A stretch of DNA of 64,000 nt, from the NCBI RefSeq assembly GCF_004004565.1, contig NZ_SACM01000002.1, forward strand, positions 186,001-250,000, in the 5' to 3' direction. The notes below the pieces were generated by a model. The model was not told the origin of the DNA. It saw nothing but the letters and a program-made list of their open reading frames with translations, and did not search any database. The stretch's first letter is position 1. Every line of letters starts with the position of its first letter. The translations under genes were made by a program, and so were the position numbers. The DNA comes from Inhella crocodyli. Its GTDB lineage: Bacteria; Pseudomonadota; Gammaproteobacteria; Burkholderiales; Burkholderiaceae_C. Of this stretch, positions 36,687 to 46,334 are shown in pieces.

Positions 36687-37220
36687 ATGTCCCGCGTTGG
36701 AAAAATGCCGGTCGCGATCCCGCAAGGCGTGGATGTGACCCTGTCGAACGGCAACATCAGTGTCAAGGGCGCCCTGGGCACCTTGGTTCGCCCGCAGAGC
36801 GAGCTGGTGACCGTGGCCAACGATGCTGGCACGCTCAGCTTCGTTCCGACCAACGAGTCTGCCGAAGCCAATGCCATGAGCGGCACCATGCGTGCCCTGG
36901 TGGCGAACATGGTCCAGGGCGTTAGCAAGGGCTTTGAGCGCAAGCTCAACCTGGTGGGCGTGGGCTTCCGTGCCCAAGCCCAGGGCCAGAAGCTGAACCT
37001 GCAAATCGGTTTCTCCCACCCCGTGGTGAAGGACATGCCGGCCGGTATCAAGGTCGAGTGCCCGACGCAAACGGAAATCGTGATCAAGGGCGCTGACCGC
37101 CAGGTGGTGGGCCAGTTGGCCGCCGAAGTGCGCGCGATCCGTCCTCCCGAGCCTTACAAGGGCAAGGGCATCCGTTATTCGGATGAGAAGGTCACGATCA
37201 AAGAGACCAAGAAGAAGTAA
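36687..37220 (+). CDS. rplF: 50S ribosomal protein L6
   Basis: A 177-residue protein near the factor-binding site. [17 protein letters not shown] begins it (ATG 36687, GGAGGA upstream). The C-terminal motif [17 protein letters not shown] is present. Confidence 0.97.
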   Translation: MSRVGKMPVAIPQGVDVTLSNGNISVKGALGTLVRPQSELVTVANDAGTLSFVPTNESAEANAMSGTMRALVANMVQGVSKGFERKLNLVGVGFRAQAQGQKLNLQIGFSHPVVKDMPAGIKVECPTQTEIVIKGADRQVVGQLAAEVRAIRPPEPYKGKGIRYSDEKVTIKETKKK

Positions 37221-37231
37221 GGAGCTGCGCC

Positions 37232-37591
37232 ATGTTGAACAAGAAACAACAGCGACTGCGTCGTGCGCGTCAAACCCGCGTTCGCATCGCGCTGCAGCGC
37301 AAGGCCCGTCTGACGGTCTTCCGCTCCAACCTGCACATTTACGCCAGCCTGATCAGCGCCGACAACGCGAAGGTCTTGGCCACCGCCTCGACGGCCGAGA
37401 AGGCCGTGCGCGAAGCGGTGGGGGGCAAGGGCGGCAACGTCGCAGCGGCGCAAGCCGTTGGCAAGGCCATCGCCGAGAAGGCGAAGGCTGCTGGCGTCGA
37501 AGCCGTCGCCTTCGACCGTGCTGGTTACGCCTTCCACGGCCGCGTCAAGGCCTTGGCCGAAGCAGCCCGCGAAGCCGGTCTGAAGTTCTAA
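37232..37591 (+). CDS. rplR: 50S ribosomal protein L18
   Basis: A 119-residue 5S rRNA-binding protein. [34 protein letters not shown] and the C-terminal [26 protein letters not shown] are typical. Confidence 0.97.
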   Translation: MLNKKQQRLRRARQTRVRIALQRKARLTVFRSNLHIYASLISADNAKVLATASTAEKAVREAVGGKGGNVAAAQAVGKAIAEKAKAAGVEAVAFDRAGYAFHGRVKALAEAAREAGLKF

Positions 37592-37610
37592 GCATTCGGA
37601 AGCAGAGCAA

Positions 37611-38129
37611 ATGGCAAAGTTTCAACCCCGCGTGCAAGACGAAGGTCGTGACGACGGTCTGCGCGAGAAGATGATTGCGGTGAACCGCGTCACCAAAGTG
37701 GTGAAGGGCGGCCGCATCCTCGGCTTCGCTGCACTCACCGTGGTCGGTGATGGCGATGGCCGCATTGGCATGGGCAAGGGCAAGGCGCGTGAAGTGCCGG
37801 TCGCTGTTCAAAAGGCGATGGAAGCGGCCCGCCGCAACATGGTCAAGGTCAACCTCAAGAACGGCACCGTGCACCACAACGTGATCGGTGAGCACGGCGC
37901 TGCCCGCGTCATGCTGGCCCCGGCGCCGGTCGGTACCGGCGTGATCGCTGGCGGCCCGATGCGTGCTGTGTTCGAAGTCATGGGTGTCACCGACATCGTG
38001 AGCAAGAGCCACGGTTCGACCAACCCCTACAACATGGTCCGTGCCACGCTGGACGCGCTCAAGCGCACCAGCACGCCGGCGGCCGTTGCTGCCAAGCGCG
38101 GCAAGAGCGTCGAAGAGCTGTTCAGCTGA
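37611..38129 (+). CDS. rpsE: 30S ribosomal protein S5
   Basis: A 172-residue protein that helps fidelity and binds near the mRNA entry. [47 protein letters not shown] covers the region altered in spectinomycin-resistant mutants and looks wild type. Confidence 0.97.
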   Translation: MAKFQPRVQDEGRDDGLREKMIAVNRVTKVVKGGRILGFAALTVVGDGDGRIGMGKGKAREVPVAVQKAMEAARRNMVKVNLKNGTVHHNVIGEHGAARVMLAPAPVGTGVIAGGPMRAVFEVMGVTDIVSKSHGSTNPYNMVRATLDALKRTSTPAAVAAKRGKSVEELFS

Positions 38130-38151
38130 TTCGCCGACGCAGGAGATTCTC

Positions 38152-38334
38152 ATGTCTGACAAGAAAACCGTGACCGTGAAGCTGGTGCGCAGCATTGCTG
38201 GCACCCGTGAATCGCACCGTGCCACCGTGCGCGGCCTGGGTTTGCGCAAGCTGAACAGCACCAGCACCCTGGAAGACACCCCGGCGGTGCGCGGCATGAT
38301 CACCAAGGTTCAGTACCTGGTGCAAGTGCTGTAA
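38152..38334 (+). CDS. rpmD: 50S ribosomal protein L30
   Basis: A 60-residue protein: [37 protein letters not shown]. The length is standard. ATG 38152 with AGGAG upstream; it is too short to stand out among longer overlapping frames. Confidence 0.96.
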   Translation: MSDKKTVTVKLVRSIAGTRESHRATVRGLGLRKLNSTSTLEDTPAVRGMITKVQYLVQVL

Positions 38335-38354
38335 CACCCGCCAAGGACAAGAAC

Positions 38355-38786
38355 ATGGAACTGAACACCATCAAGCCGGCCGACGGGGCCAAGAAAGCCA
38401 AGCGTCGCGTCGGTCGTGGCATTGGCTCGGGCCTGGGCAAGACCGCCGGTCGCGGCCACAAGGGTCAAAAGTCCCGCGCCGGTGGATTCCACAAGGTGGG
38501 CTTTGAAGGCGGTCAAATGCCGCTGCAGCGCCGCCTGCCCAAGCGCGGCTTCAAGTCGGCTTTGTTGAAGTTCAACGCCGAAATCAACCTGACCGACCTG
38601 CAGCGTTTGGGTGCTGACGAAGTGGATCTGGCCGTTCTCAAGGCGGCTGGCCTCGTGAGCGACCTGATCAAGAACGTCAAGGTCATCAAGTCGGGCGAGC
38701 TGACGCGCAAGGTGGTCCTGAAGGGCATCGGCGCGACGGCCGGCGCCAAGGCGGCTGTTGAGGCTGCCGGCGGCCAAGTTGCCTGA
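38355..38786 (+). CDS. rplO: 50S ribosomal protein L15
   Basis: A 143-residue late-assembly protein. [41 protein letters not shown] and [18 protein letters not shown] are signatures. It precedes secY by 17 nt. Confidence 0.97.
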   Translation: MELNTIKPADGAKKAKRRVGRGIGSGLGKTAGRGHKGQKSRAGGFHKVGFEGGQMPLQRRLPKRGFKSALLKFNAEINLTDLQRLGADEVDLAVLKAAGLVSDLIKNVKVIKSGELTRKVVLKGIGATAGAKAAVEAAGGQVA

Positions 38787-38803
38787 TCGACTGAAGGCGA
38801 TTC

Positions 38804-40123
38804 GTGGCTTCTAACGCGCAACAGCTGGTCCGCGGGGGGCGTTTCGGCGACCTCAAGCGCCGGCTTTGGTTCCTGTTGTTGGCCCTGGTGGTCTACCGGG
38901 TCGGCGCGCATATTCCTGTGCCGGGGATCGACCCGACTCAGTTGAAGCAGCTCTTCAGCAGCCAGCAAGGCGGCATCCTGAGCCTGTTCAACATGTTCTC
39001 GGGCGGCGCTTTGTCGCGCTTCACGGTCTTTGCATTGGGCATCATGCCGTACATCTCTGCGTCCATCGTGATGCAGTTGATGACCTACGTGGTTCCCAGT
39101 TTCGAAGCTTTGAAGAAGGAAGGCGAAGCCGGGCGGCGCAAGATCACGCAGTACACCCGTTATGGGACCCTGGGCTTGGCCTTGTTCCAGTCGTTCAGCA
39201 TCGCTGTTGCGCTGGAAAGTTCGGCGGGCTTGGTGATTGCGCCGGGCTGGGGCTTCCGCATCACGGCCGTGGCCAGCTTGGTGGCCGGCACCATGTTCCT
39301 GATGTGGCTGGGTGAGCAGATCACCGAGCGCGGCTTGGGCAATGGCATCTCGATTTTGATCTTCGCCGGCATCGCTGCTGGACTGCCTGGCGCCATTGGT
39401 GGCTTGGGCAGCTTGGTGAGTTCCGGCGCCATGTCGATCATCGTCGCGCTATTCATCATTGCCCTGGTTGGCTTTGTGACGTGGGGCGTGGTGTTCGTCG
39501 AGCGTGGTCAGCGCAAGATCTTGGTGAATTACGCAAAGCGCCAAGTTGGCAACAAGGTGTATGGCGGCCAGTCGTCGCACTTGCCCTTCAAGCTGAACAT
39601 GGCCGGGGTGATCCCTCCGATCTTCGCCTCGTCGATCATCCTGCTGCCTGCGACCTTGGCCAGTTGGTTCGGTGCTGGCGCTCAGGAAGGTCCGCTGCGT
39701 TGGTTGAAGAATGTGGGCGACGCATTGCATCCAGGTCAGCCGATCTACGTGATGCTGTATGCCGCTGCGATCGTGTTCTTCTGCTTCTTCTACACGGCGA
39801 TGCAATACAACAGCCGTGAGACCGCAGACAACCTGAAAAAGGGCGGCGCATTCATTCCGGGCATTCGCCCGGGTGAGCAGACGGCCAAGTACTTGGACAA
39901 GATCTTGGGTCGCTTGACCTTGATCGGCTCCATCTACATCACGCTGGTGTGCTTGCTGCCCGAGTTCTTGACCCTGAAGTACAACGTCCCGTTCTACTTT
40001 GGTGGCACGTCGCTGTTGATCATCGTGGTCGTCACCATGGACTTCTGGGCCCAGGTTCAGAGCTATGTGATGAGCCAGCAATACGAATCGTTGTTGAAGA
40101 AGGCGAGCTTCAAGGCAAGCTGA
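38804..40123 (+). CDS. secY: preprotein translocase subunit SecY
   Basis: A 439-residue inner-membrane protein that forms the Sec channel. About ten hydrophobic segments are visible, beginning with [24 protein letters not shown] and including [27 protein letters not shown] and the C-terminal [18 protein letters not shown]. Translation starts at GTG. As in most bacteria it is cotranscribed with ribosomal genes. Confidence 0.97.
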   Translation: MASNAQQLVRGGRFGDLKRRLWFLLLALVVYRVGAHIPVPGIDPTQLKQLFSSQQGGILSLFNMFSGGALSRFTVFALGIMPYISASIVMQLMTYVVPSFEALKKEGEAGRRKITQYTRYGTLGLALFQSFSIAVALESSAGLVIAPGWGFRITAVASLVAGTMFLMWLGEQITERGLGNGISILIFAGIAAGLPGAIGGLGSLVSSGAMSIIVALFIIALVGFVTWGVVFVERGQRKILVNYAKRQVGNKVYGGQSSHLPFKLNMAGVIPPIFASSIILLPATLASWFGAGAQEGPLRWLKNVGDALHPGQPIYVMLYAAAIVFFCFFYTAMQYNSRETADNLKKGGAFIPGIRPGEQTAKYLDKILGRLTLIGSIYITLVCLLPEFLTLKYNVPFYFGGTSLLIIVVVTMDFWAQVQSYVMSQQYESLLKKASFKAS

Positions 40124-40154
40124 CGGAAGGCAAGACAATTTGATCTGAAGTGGC

Positions 40155-40373
40155 ATGGCCAAGGACGACGTCATTCAGATGCAAGGTGAGATCCTTGAAA
40201 ACCTGCCGAGCGCGACCTTTCGCGTAAAGCTGGACAACGGTCACACCGTCCTTGGCCACATCTCGGGGAAAATGCGGATGCACTACATCCGCATCTTGCC
40301 CGGGGACAAGGTCACCGTTGAGATGACCCCGTACGATTTGAGTCGTGCTCGCATCGTTTTCCGGGCGAAGTGA
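40155..40373 (+). CDS. infA: translation initiation factor IF-1
   Basis: A 72-residue OB-fold factor that blocks the A site during initiation. [53 protein letters not shown] and a C-terminal [13 protein letters not shown] match the family. Confidence 0.97.
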   Translation: MAKDDVIQMQGEILENLPSATFRVKLDNGHTVLGHISGKMRMHYIRILPGDKVTVEMTPYDLSRARIVFRAK

Positions 40374-40435
40374 GCGAAACACAACCCCGGAAGACGACGC
40401 GTTCAGCGCAAAGCATTTAGGTCCAGGAGCAGAAC

Positions 40436-40549
40436 ATGAAAGTTTCGGCATCGGTCAAGAAGATGTGCCGCAATTGCAAGATCATCCGCCGCAAGGGTGT
40501 GGTGCGTGTGATCTGCACCGACCCGCGCCACAAGCAGCGCCAGGGCTGA
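40436..40549 (+). CDS. rpmJ: 50S ribosomal protein L36 (zinc-binding form)
   Basis: A 37-residue protein: [20 protein letters not shown] followed by [17 protein letters not shown]. Cys11, Cys14, Cys27 and His32 form the zinc site, so this is the C+ form that may be replaced under zinc limitation in species with a second copy. AGGAG lies upstream. Confidence 0.96.
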   Translation: MKVSASVKKMCRNCKIIRRKGVVRVICTDPRHKQRQG

Positions 40550-40586
40550 TCAGGCCGCCTGGACACGAGAGCAATAGAGGAAGACC

Positions 40587-40952
40587 ATGGCACGTATCGC
40601 TGGTATCAACATCCCGCCGCAAAAGCACACCGAGATCGGGCTGACGTCCATCTACGGCATCGGCCGCACGACCGCGCAGAAGATCTGCGCTGCCTGTGGC
40701 GTTCCGTTCGACAAGAAGGTCAAGGACCTGTCTGACGCCGAACTGGAAAAGATCCGTGATGAGATCGGCAAGATGACCATCGAGGGCGACCTGCGCCGTG
40801 AGATGTCCATCAACATCAAGCGTTTGATGGACCTGGGTTGCTACCGTGGCTTCCGCCACCGCCGTGGCCTGCCGATGCGCGGCCAGCGCACCCGCACGAA
40901 CGCCCGGACCCGCAAGGGCCCGCGTCGCTCGGCGGCGACCGGCAAGAAGTAA
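40587..40952 (+). CDS. rpsM: 30S ribosomal protein S13
   Basis: A 121-residue head protein and first gene of the alpha group. [34 protein letters not shown] and the basic tail [21 protein letters not shown] are typical. Confidence 0.97.
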   Translation: MARIAGINIPPQKHTEIGLTSIYGIGRTTAQKICAACGVPFDKKVKDLSDAELEKIRDEIGKMTIEGDLRREMSINIKRLMDLGCYRGFRHRRGLPMRGQRTRTNARTRKGPRRSAATGKK

Positions 40953-40981
40953 TCAGCGGCTGGAACTGAAGAAAGATCAAG

Positions 40982-41386
40982 ATGGCTAAGGCACCGAACA
41001 ACTCCGCTGCTCAACGCGTCCGCAAGAAGGTTCGCAAGAACGTTGCCGATGGCGTTGCTCACGTTCACGCGTCGTTCAACAACACGATCATCACGATCAC
41101 CGATCGCCAGGGCGGCGCCCTGAGCTGGGCTTCGTCGGGCGGTCAGGGCTTCAAGGGCTCGCGCAAGTCGACCCCGTTCGCGGCCCAGGTCGCGGCTGAA
41201 GTGGCCGGTCGTGCGGCGCAAGAACAGGGCATCAAGAACCTCGACGTCAAGATCAAGGGCCCGGGCCCGGGTCGCGAGTCGTCGGTCCGTGCGTTGGCTG
41301 CTCTGGGCATTCGCATCAACTCGATCGCTGACGTGACGCCGGTGCCGCACAACGGTTGCCGTCCGCAGAAGCGTCGTCGCATCTGA
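40982..41386 (+). CDS. rpsK: 30S ribosomal protein S11
   Basis: A 134-residue platform protein. [50 protein letters not shown] and [17 protein letters not shown] are signatures. A 214-nt gap with promoter-like and hairpin sequence follows. Confidence 0.97.
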   Translation: MAKAPNNSAAQRVRKKVRKNVADGVAHVHASFNNTIITITDRQGGALSWASSGGQGFKGSRKSTPFAAQVAAEVAGRAAQEQGIKNLDVKIKGPGPGRESSVRALAALGIRINSIADVTPVPHNGCRPQKRRRI

Positions 41387-41396
41387 CGCCCACGCA

Positions 41397-41425
41397 TTCA
41401 GGATTTGGGAAGCTTGCGCGATAAT
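41397..41425 (+). promoter_or_regulatory. candidate promoter of rpsD-rpoA-rplQ
   Basis: TTCAGG (41397-41402), a 17-nt spacer and GATAAT (41420-41425), followed by CGCGGGCTTTC. The discriminator is the same as at rplC and rpoB. It gives rpsD a 175-nt leader. Confidence 0.55.
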
Positions 41426-41441
41426 CGCGGGCTTTCTAATG

Positions 41442-41478
41442 GCCGGCGGGCTCCTTGATGGGGCCGCCGGCGCTTTTC
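41442..41478 (+). terminator. terminator-like hairpin in the rpsD leader
   Basis: GCCGGCGG (41442-41449) and CCGCCGGC (41464-41471) form a perfect 8-bp stem, followed by GCTTTTCG. It lies 17 nt downstream of the rpsD -10 box, so it would act on the nascent rpsD leader as well as on read-through from rpsK. Confidence 0.45.
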
Positions 41479-41600
41479 GTTGGTCGGGCCGCCTGTTGGC
41501 AGCTTGACCACTAAGACCACCGTCTGAGCGCATAAAAACACACCCGCCAGACTTGCGCCGAGCCATTCGCTGGGCGTCAGATTGAACCAGGACCAACAAC

Positions 41601-42224
41601 GTGGCACGTTATCTCGGCCCCAAGGCCAAACTTTCCCGCCGTGAAGGCACCGACCTGTTCCTGAAGAGCGCCCGCCGCGCCATCAGCGACAAGGCCAAGT
41701 TCGACACCAAGCCCGGCCAGCATGGCCGCACCTCGGGTCAGCGCACGAGCGACTTCGGTCTGCAATTGCGCGAGAAGCAGAAGGTCAAGCGCATGTACGG
41801 CGTTTTGGAGCGTCAGTTCCGCCGCTACTTCGCAGAAGCCGAGCGCCGCAAGGGTTCGACCGGCGTCAACCTGCTGACGCTCTTGGAGTCCCGCCTGGAC
41901 AACGTCGTGTACCGCATGGGCTTTGGCTCCACGCGTGCCGAAGCGCGCCAACTGGTGTCCCACAAGGGCATCCAAGTGAACGGTCAAACGGTCAACATCG
42001 CGTCTTACTCGGTCAAGGCCGGTGATGTGGTGGCCGTGCGCGAAGGCGCCAAGAAGCAGCTGCGCATCATCGACTCGCTCAAGTTGGCCGAGTCGCTGGG
42101 CTTCCCGGCCTGGGTGCAAGTGGACCTGACCAAAATGGAAGGCGTGTTCAAGAAGACGCCGGACCGCGACGAGTTCGGTGCCGAGATCAACGAATCGTTG
42201 ATCGTCGAGTTGTACTCGCGCTGA
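41601..42224 (+). CDS. rpsD: 30S ribosomal protein S4
   Basis: A 207-residue primary 16S-binding protein and, in E. coli, the alpha operon repressor. It begins at GTG ([20 protein letters not shown]). The S4 RNA-binding domain has [35 protein letters not shown]. No zinc cysteines at the N-terminus. Confidence 0.97.
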   Translation: MARYLGPKAKLSRREGTDLFLKSARRAISDKAKFDTKPGQHGRTSGQRTSDFGLQLREKQKVKRMYGVLERQFRRYFAEAERRKGSTGVNLLTLLESRLDNVVYRMGFGSTRAEARQLVSHKGIQVNGQTVNIASYSVKAGDVVAVREGAKKQLRIIDSLKLAESLGFPAWVQVDLTKMEGVFKKTPDRDEFGAEINESLIVELYSR

Positions 42225-42284
42225 TCGATTGGCAAGGTGCGGCTGGCGCAGACGTGCGCCGATGGCCAAGCCTTGCCCCCAGTG

Positions 42285-42310
42285 CCGGAATCGTCGTTTG
42301 ACGGTTCCGG
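42285..42310 (+). other. stem-loop between rpsD and rpoA
   Basis: CCGGAA and TTCCGG enclose CGTC/GACG with single-base bulges around GTTT. A second short stem (GGCGCA/TGCGCC at about 42245-42260) precedes it. There is no T tract; it may be a processing or translational control element. Confidence 0.4.
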
Positions 42311-42361
42311 TTGCTTCCTCAGCCTCCGGTGGTGCACCCGGGGGATTGATAGAAAGAGCCC

Positions 42362-43351
42362 ATGCAAACGAATCTGCTCAAACCCAAGTCGATCAACGTC
42401 GAGCCGCTGGGCGGCCACCGTGCCAAGGTCACGTTGGAGCCTTTCGAGCGCGGCTACGGCCACACGCTGGGCAACGCCCTCCGCCGGGTCTTGTTGTCGT
42501 CGATGGTGGGTTATGCGCCGACCGAAGTCACGATCGCGGGCGTGCTCCATGAGTACTCGACGGTCGACGGTGTGCAGGAAGACGTGGTTGGCATCATGCT
42601 CAACCTCAAGGGCGTTACGTTCCGTCTGCACAACCGCGAAGAAGTCACCCTGATCCTGCGCAAGGAAGGCGAAGGCCCGGTGACCGCGGCTGACATCCAG
42701 ACTCCGCATGACGTGGAAATCATCAACCCTGATCACGTGATTTGCCATCTGGCCCAAGGCGGCAAGATCGACATGCAGATCAAGGTGGAAAAGGGCCGCG
42801 GTTACGTGCCGGGCAACCTGCGTCGTTTCGGCGATGAGCCGACCAAAGCCATCGGTCGCATCGTGTTGGATGCGTCCTTCTCGCCCGTGCGTCGCGTCAG
42901 CTACGCCGTCGAGAACGCTCGCGTCGAGCAGCGCACGGACTTGGACAAGTTGGTCATGGAGATCGAAACCAACGGTGCCATTTCGCCCGAGGAAGCGATC
43001 CGTGCTTCGGCCAAGATCTTGGTCGAGCAACTGGCTGCCTTCGCCCAACTGCAAGGCACCGACCTGGTCGATGCCTTCGATGCGCCGGCCCAGCGTTCGG
43101 CCTCGTTCGATCCGATCTTGCTGCGTCCGGTCGACGAGTTGGAGTTGACCGTTCGCTCGGCCAACTGCCTCAAGGCCGAGAACATCTATTACATCGGCGA
43201 CCTTATCCAGCGCACCGAGACCGAGCTGCTCAAGACCCCCAACCTGGGTCGCAAGTCGCTCAACGAAATCAAGGAAGTGCTCGCCTCGCGCGGCTTGACC
43301 TTGGGTTCTCGCCTGGAAAACTGGCCGCCCGTCGGCCTCGACAAGCGCTGA
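42362..43351 (+). CDS. rpoA: DNA-directed RNA polymerase subunit alpha
   Basis: A 329-residue subunit. The N-terminal assembly domain has [32 protein letters not shown]. After a linker, the C-terminal domain (about residues 245-329) has [35 protein letters not shown] and [20 protein letters not shown], which contacts UP elements and activators. Confidence 0.98.
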   Translation: MQTNLLKPKSINVEPLGGHRAKVTLEPFERGYGHTLGNALRRVLLSSMVGYAPTEVTIAGVLHEYSTVDGVQEDVVGIMLNLKGVTFRLHNREEVTLILRKEGEGPVTAADIQTPHDVEIINPDHVICHLAQGGKIDMQIKVEKGRGYVPGNLRRFGDEPTKAIGRIVLDASFSPVRRVSYAVENARVEQRTDLDKLVMEIETNGAISPEEAIRASAKILVEQLAAFAQLQGTDLVDAFDAPAQRSASFDPILLRPVDELELTVRSANCLKAENIYYIGDLIQRTETELLKTPNLGRKSLNEIKEVLASRGLTLGSRLENWPPVGLDKR

Positions 43352-43406
43352 TTTGTATTGAACAGGGCAAGGGGAGCCCCTGAAGACAAGCTCCTCATCG
43401 GTGCAA

Positions 43407-43432
43407 CCGCCAGTACCTGATCCGGCTGGCGG
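43407..43432 (+). other. stem-loop between rpoA and rplQ
   Basis: CCGCCAG (43407-43413) and CTGGCGG (43426-43432) pair around a 12-nt loop in the 106-nt gap, followed by CAAAACA rather than T. Probably a processing element, not a terminator. Confidence 0.4.
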
Positions 43433-43457
43433 CAAAACATAGGAAAGGAACAGCACC

Positions 43458-43844
43458 ATGCGTCACCGTAACGGTCTCCGCAAACTCAATCGCACGAGCG
43501 AACACCGCGCAGCCATGTTGCGCAACATGGCGGTTTCGCTGCTGCAGCACGAAGCCATCAAGACGACCCTGCCCAAGGCCAAGGAACTCCGCCGCGTGGT
43601 CGAGCCCTTGATCACCCTGGCCAAGGAAGCCACCGTGGCGAACCGTCGCTTGGCGTTCAACCGCCTGCGCGATCGCGATGTGGTCACCAAGCTGTTCAAC
43701 GAATTGGGCCCGCGTTTTGCGGCCCGTCCGGGCGGTTACACCCGCATCTTGAAGATGGGCTTCCGCGTTGGCGACAACGCGCCGATGGCTTATGTCGAAT
43801 TGGTGGATCGTCCGGCGGCGCCGGCCGAAGCCGCTGCTGAGTAA
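43458..43844 (+). CDS. rplQ: 50S ribosomal protein L17
   Basis: A 128-residue protein: [56 protein letters not shown]. It ends the alpha group and is followed by a strong terminator. Confidence 0.97.
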   Translation: MRHRNGLRKLNRTSEHRAAMLRNMAVSLLQHEAIKTTLPKAKELRRVVEPLITLAKEATVANRRLAFNRLRDRDVVTKLFNELGPRFAARPGGYTRILKMGFRVGDNAPMAYVELVDRPAAPAEAAAE

Positions 43845-43878
43845 GCCCATGCTGGCCGCCCGTTGAGGCGGTTTGCTC

Positions 43879-43906
43879 AAAAGGGTCGGCTTGCCGACCC
43901 TTTTTT
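43879..43906 (+). terminator. intrinsic terminator after rplQ
   Basis: AAAAGGGTCGGC and GCCGACCCTTTTTT form a long stem with a tight loop and six T. It marks the end of the ribosomal protein block. Confidence 0.9.
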
Positions 43907-43987
43907 CATGGCGTGGCTCAACGGGTGGGATGCGGCTGCCATGGGAATGCCATGCGCCCGCGCACTTCAGAAAACTTGAAAGAAGTC

Positions 43988-44017
43988 TTGCGTCACTGCC
44001 ACCCTTCGTGCTAAAGT
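43988..44017 (+). promoter_or_regulatory. promoter of the initiator tRNA gene
   Basis: TTGCGT (43988-43993), an 18-nt spacer and TAAAGT (44012-44017) with an upstream TGC. It is followed by CTCAGGCTTC, related to the discriminator at the other stable-RNA and ribosomal promoters. Confidence 0.55.
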
Positions 44018-44032
44018 CTCAGGCTTCCCTGG

Positions 44033-44109
<77 letters not shown>

Positions 44110-44139
44110 TCGAAGATCGAGTCCCACAAAGACTCAGCC

Positions 44140-44164
44140 AAAGCCCGCATTAGCGGGCTTTTTG
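44140..44164 (+). terminator. intrinsic terminator after tRNA-fMet
   Basis: AAAGCCCGC and GCGGGCTTT pair around ATTA, followed by TTG. The 280 nt after it, up to the TPR gene stop, hold nothing I recognise. Confidence 0.85.
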
Positions 44165-44443
44165 CTTTGCGGGCCCGTTCGAGGGTGAGCGGTCTCAGCC
44201 TCGGGTCACCAACTGGCGTGATGGCGCGCTGAGCGCAGTTCATTCAGTCCAGATGAACTCACCCAAGCGCTGCAGCCAACGACAACGCCACGCTGCGTCG
44301 CTTGAATGGCGATCCGTCGTTGTGGCAACGGTGGCGGCAAGCGTTCGCGACGCTGCAGGAACGCGTTCAGTCCCGCGCGTGGGCGACACAGCGCAGGGCA
44401 CAGGCACCCTGCGGAAATGCCCCGCGCTCGGATGCCGGGGCGC

Positions 44444-45574
44444 TCAGTCTTCCAATTCGGCTTTGGCGAGCTCGATGTCGAAGCGCTCCATCGCGTCGAG
44501 GGGGCTCAATGCCGCGGCCTTGGCGTACAGGGCTTCCGCTTCGGCCATGCGCTTGTCGCCTTCGATCATCACGTAGCCGTTGGCGCATTCCATCAAGGTG
44601 ATGGCGCTGGTCGGGTTGAGTTTGAGGGCGGCGTCGAACATCTGCAGTCCGGTGCGCGCATCGGCGCCTTGACCGCGGGCCAACAAACGGCCGACCTTGT
44701 CGATCACCTCGGCGTGGAACGCGCCCAGCGCCACGTGGGCGTCGGCATGGCGCGGCGCCAGGGCGATCGCACGCTCCAAGGCCGTCTTGATCTTCACGCC
44801 GAGGCCCTGCACCAGGGCCTCGGCGATGCTGATGCCTTGGCTGTAGCGCCCCAAGGCGTAGGCCTGCAGGTAGAAGGCGTTGGCGTTGTCGGGCTGGGCG
44901 TCTTGCTGCGCCTCCGCCCGGGCGGCCACGGCCAGGAAGGCGTCGAGTTTGGCCTGCTCGTTCTTCTCCACGTAGTTCGCATGGATGGCCTGCGCCTTGT
45001 TGGCCACGGTGATGCCGTCGCCGCCGGCCTTCAGCCCGGCCGCCAATGCCGCTTTGAAATCGCCCGCGTGAAACAGGCGCCAGGCCTCAACCACCGCGGC
45101 CGACTTGGGCCAAGGCTCGGCGTCCCCGCGGTGCAACTGCGGCCACAGCGACTTGAGGCTGGCGGCATCGTGATCGAAGCCTGCGGCGGCCTTGGGGGTC
45201 ACCGACTTTGCTGAGGGCGCCTTGGACTTGCCGGGCGCCTTGGTGGCGACTTTGGTGGGCGCTTTGTCGACCACCTTGGCCGGGGCTTTGGCGGCCACCT
45301 TGCTGGGGGCCTTGGGCGTGACCTTGGCCGTGACCTTGGGCGCGGCTTTGGGCGCTGCAGTCGTCTTGCCAGCGGACTTGCCCGGGGCCTTGGCCGGCGC
45401 CTTGCTGGCAACTTTCGCCGAGGCTTTGGAGGCTGCTTTGGGCGTTGCCTTGGCGGCCGCCTTGGGCGCCGCCTTGGAGGCCGCCTTGACGGCAGCCTTG
45501 GGGGCACTGGCCTTGGCCGCCGGGCCCGGCGCTGGGGTCTTCTTGGCGGGCGTCTTCTTGGCGGTCGTGGCCAT
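44444..45574 (-). CDS. histone H1-like lysine-rich protein fused to a TPR-like domain
   Basis: A 376-residue two-part protein. Residues 1 to about 130 are almost only Lys, Ala, Pro, Ser, Thr and Val in a four-residue period (KAAS KAAP KAAA KATP and so on, about 20 units). This resembles histone H1-like and AlgP/PhaF tails that bind DNA. Residues 140-376 are helical with TPR-like units, such as ANAFYLQAYALGRYSQGISIAEALVQGLG, ALERAIALAPRHADAHVALGAFHAEV and AEALYAKAAALSPLD. No signal peptide, so likely cytoplasmic. GAGGAG, overlapping the TetR stop, drives translation; the two genes form an operon. DNA binding is inferred from composition. Confidence 0.75.
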   Translation of the reverse strand: MATTAKKTPAKKTPAPGPAAKASAPKAAVKAASKAAPKAAAKATPKAASKASAKVASKAPAKAPGKSAGKTTAAPKAAPKVTAKVTPKAPSKVAAKAPAKVVDKAPTKVATKAPGKSKAPSAKSVTPKAAAGFDHDAASLKSLWPQLHRGDAEPWPKSAAVVEAWRLFHAGDFKAALAAGLKAGGDGITVANKAQAIHANYVEKNEQAKLDAFLAVAARAEAQQDAQPDNANAFYLQAYALGRYSQGISIAEALVQGLGVKIKTALERAIALAPRHADAHVALGAFHAEVIDKVGRLLARGQGADARTGLQMFDAALKLNPTSAITLMECANGYVMIEGDKRMAEAEALYAKAAALSPLDAMERFDIELAKAELED

Positions 45575-45586
45575 GGGCAGGTCTCC

Positions 45587-46243
45587 TCAGGATTGGTAAT
45601 TGCCGGCGAGCTTGAACAGGTGCTCGCGAGACTGGGGTTCGAGGTAGGGCATCAACAAGCTCAGCACGTGGAAGGCGCCGCGTAGCAGCGCGGCGCCGGC
45701 CCGTTCGGGCTCGAGGGCATGGCGCGGGTCCTTCACGTACTCGAAGCTCAACCAGTAACTTTGCAGCACCACCATGGAGGCGGCCACGGGCGCGGCTTCC
45801 CGCGGGTCCATCTTCAAGGCGCCGCCAATCTTCAGCCCCGCCAGCACGCCCCGCATGGCTTCTTGCTTGCGGGCGAGCACGGTCTGGAAATGGGTTTCGA
45901 GCTTGCGGTTCTTGCTCAGCAGGTCGTTGAGGTCGCGGTACAGGAAACGGTGCTTCCAAATCAGCTCGTACAGGGTGTGGAAGAAAAACCAGGCGTCCTC
46001 CACGTTCCTGACGTTGTCGGCCGCGAGCAGCAGGTCGGCCAACTCGGCGTCGAAGCGCAAGAACAAGGCATTGATGAGCTCGTCCTTGGCGGGGTAGTGG
46101 TAGTACAGGTTGCCGGGGCTGATGTTCAGCTCGGCGCTGATCAGCGTGGTGCTGACGTTGGGCTCGCCGAAGCGGTTAAACAGGTCGAGCGTCACTTCCA
46201 GGATGCGCTCGGCGGTGCGTCGGGGCTTTTTGGGCGGGGCCAT
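45587..46243 (-). CDS. TetR/AcrR family transcriptional regulator
   Basis: A 218-residue repressor-type protein. The N-terminal HTH region is RTAERILEVTLDLFNRFGEPNVSTTLISAELNISPGNLYYHYPAKDELI, a clear TetR signature. The helical C-terminal half has ENTWFFFHTLYELIWKHRFLYRDLN-like content and would bind an unknown ligand. I use the ATG at 46243; an upstream extension lacks TetR character. It is divergent from the ABC exporter with a 91-nt gap, so it may regulate both that exporter and the downstream H1/TPR gene. Confidence 0.9.
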   Translation of the reverse strand: MAPPKKPRRTAERILEVTLDLFNRFGEPNVSTTLISAELNISPGNLYYHYPAKDELINALFLRFDAELADLLLAADNVRNVEDAWFFFHTLYELIWKHRFLYRDLNDLLSKNRKLETHFQTVLARKQEAMRGVLAGLKIGGALKMDPREAAPVAASMVVLQSYWLSFEYVKDPRHALEPERAGAALLRGAFHVLSLLMPYLEPQSREHLFKLAGNYQS

Positions 46244-46321
46244 GTTCTTCTGTTCGTGGCGGGGCGTGGCAACGATACCCGCTGAAGAAGGGCGCCTCCT
46301 AGGGATTTGGTGCGGCCTTCC

Positions 46322-46327
46322 TACAAT
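46322..46327 (+). promoter_or_regulatory. -10 box of the ABC exporter operon, predicted leaderless
   Basis: TACAAT ends 7 nt before the ATG at 46335, with no Shine-Dalgarno between. No clear -35 is seen, which would fit an activator- or repressor-controlled promoter in this divergent region. Confidence 0.5.
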
Positions 46328-46334
46328 CTGGCGC

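Noticed and set aside
44165-44443. Possible small gene or RNA in the gap between tRNA-fMet and the H1/TPR gene.
   Set aside because: Frames here lack a ribosome binding site and resemble no protein; no promoter or further hairpin was convincing.
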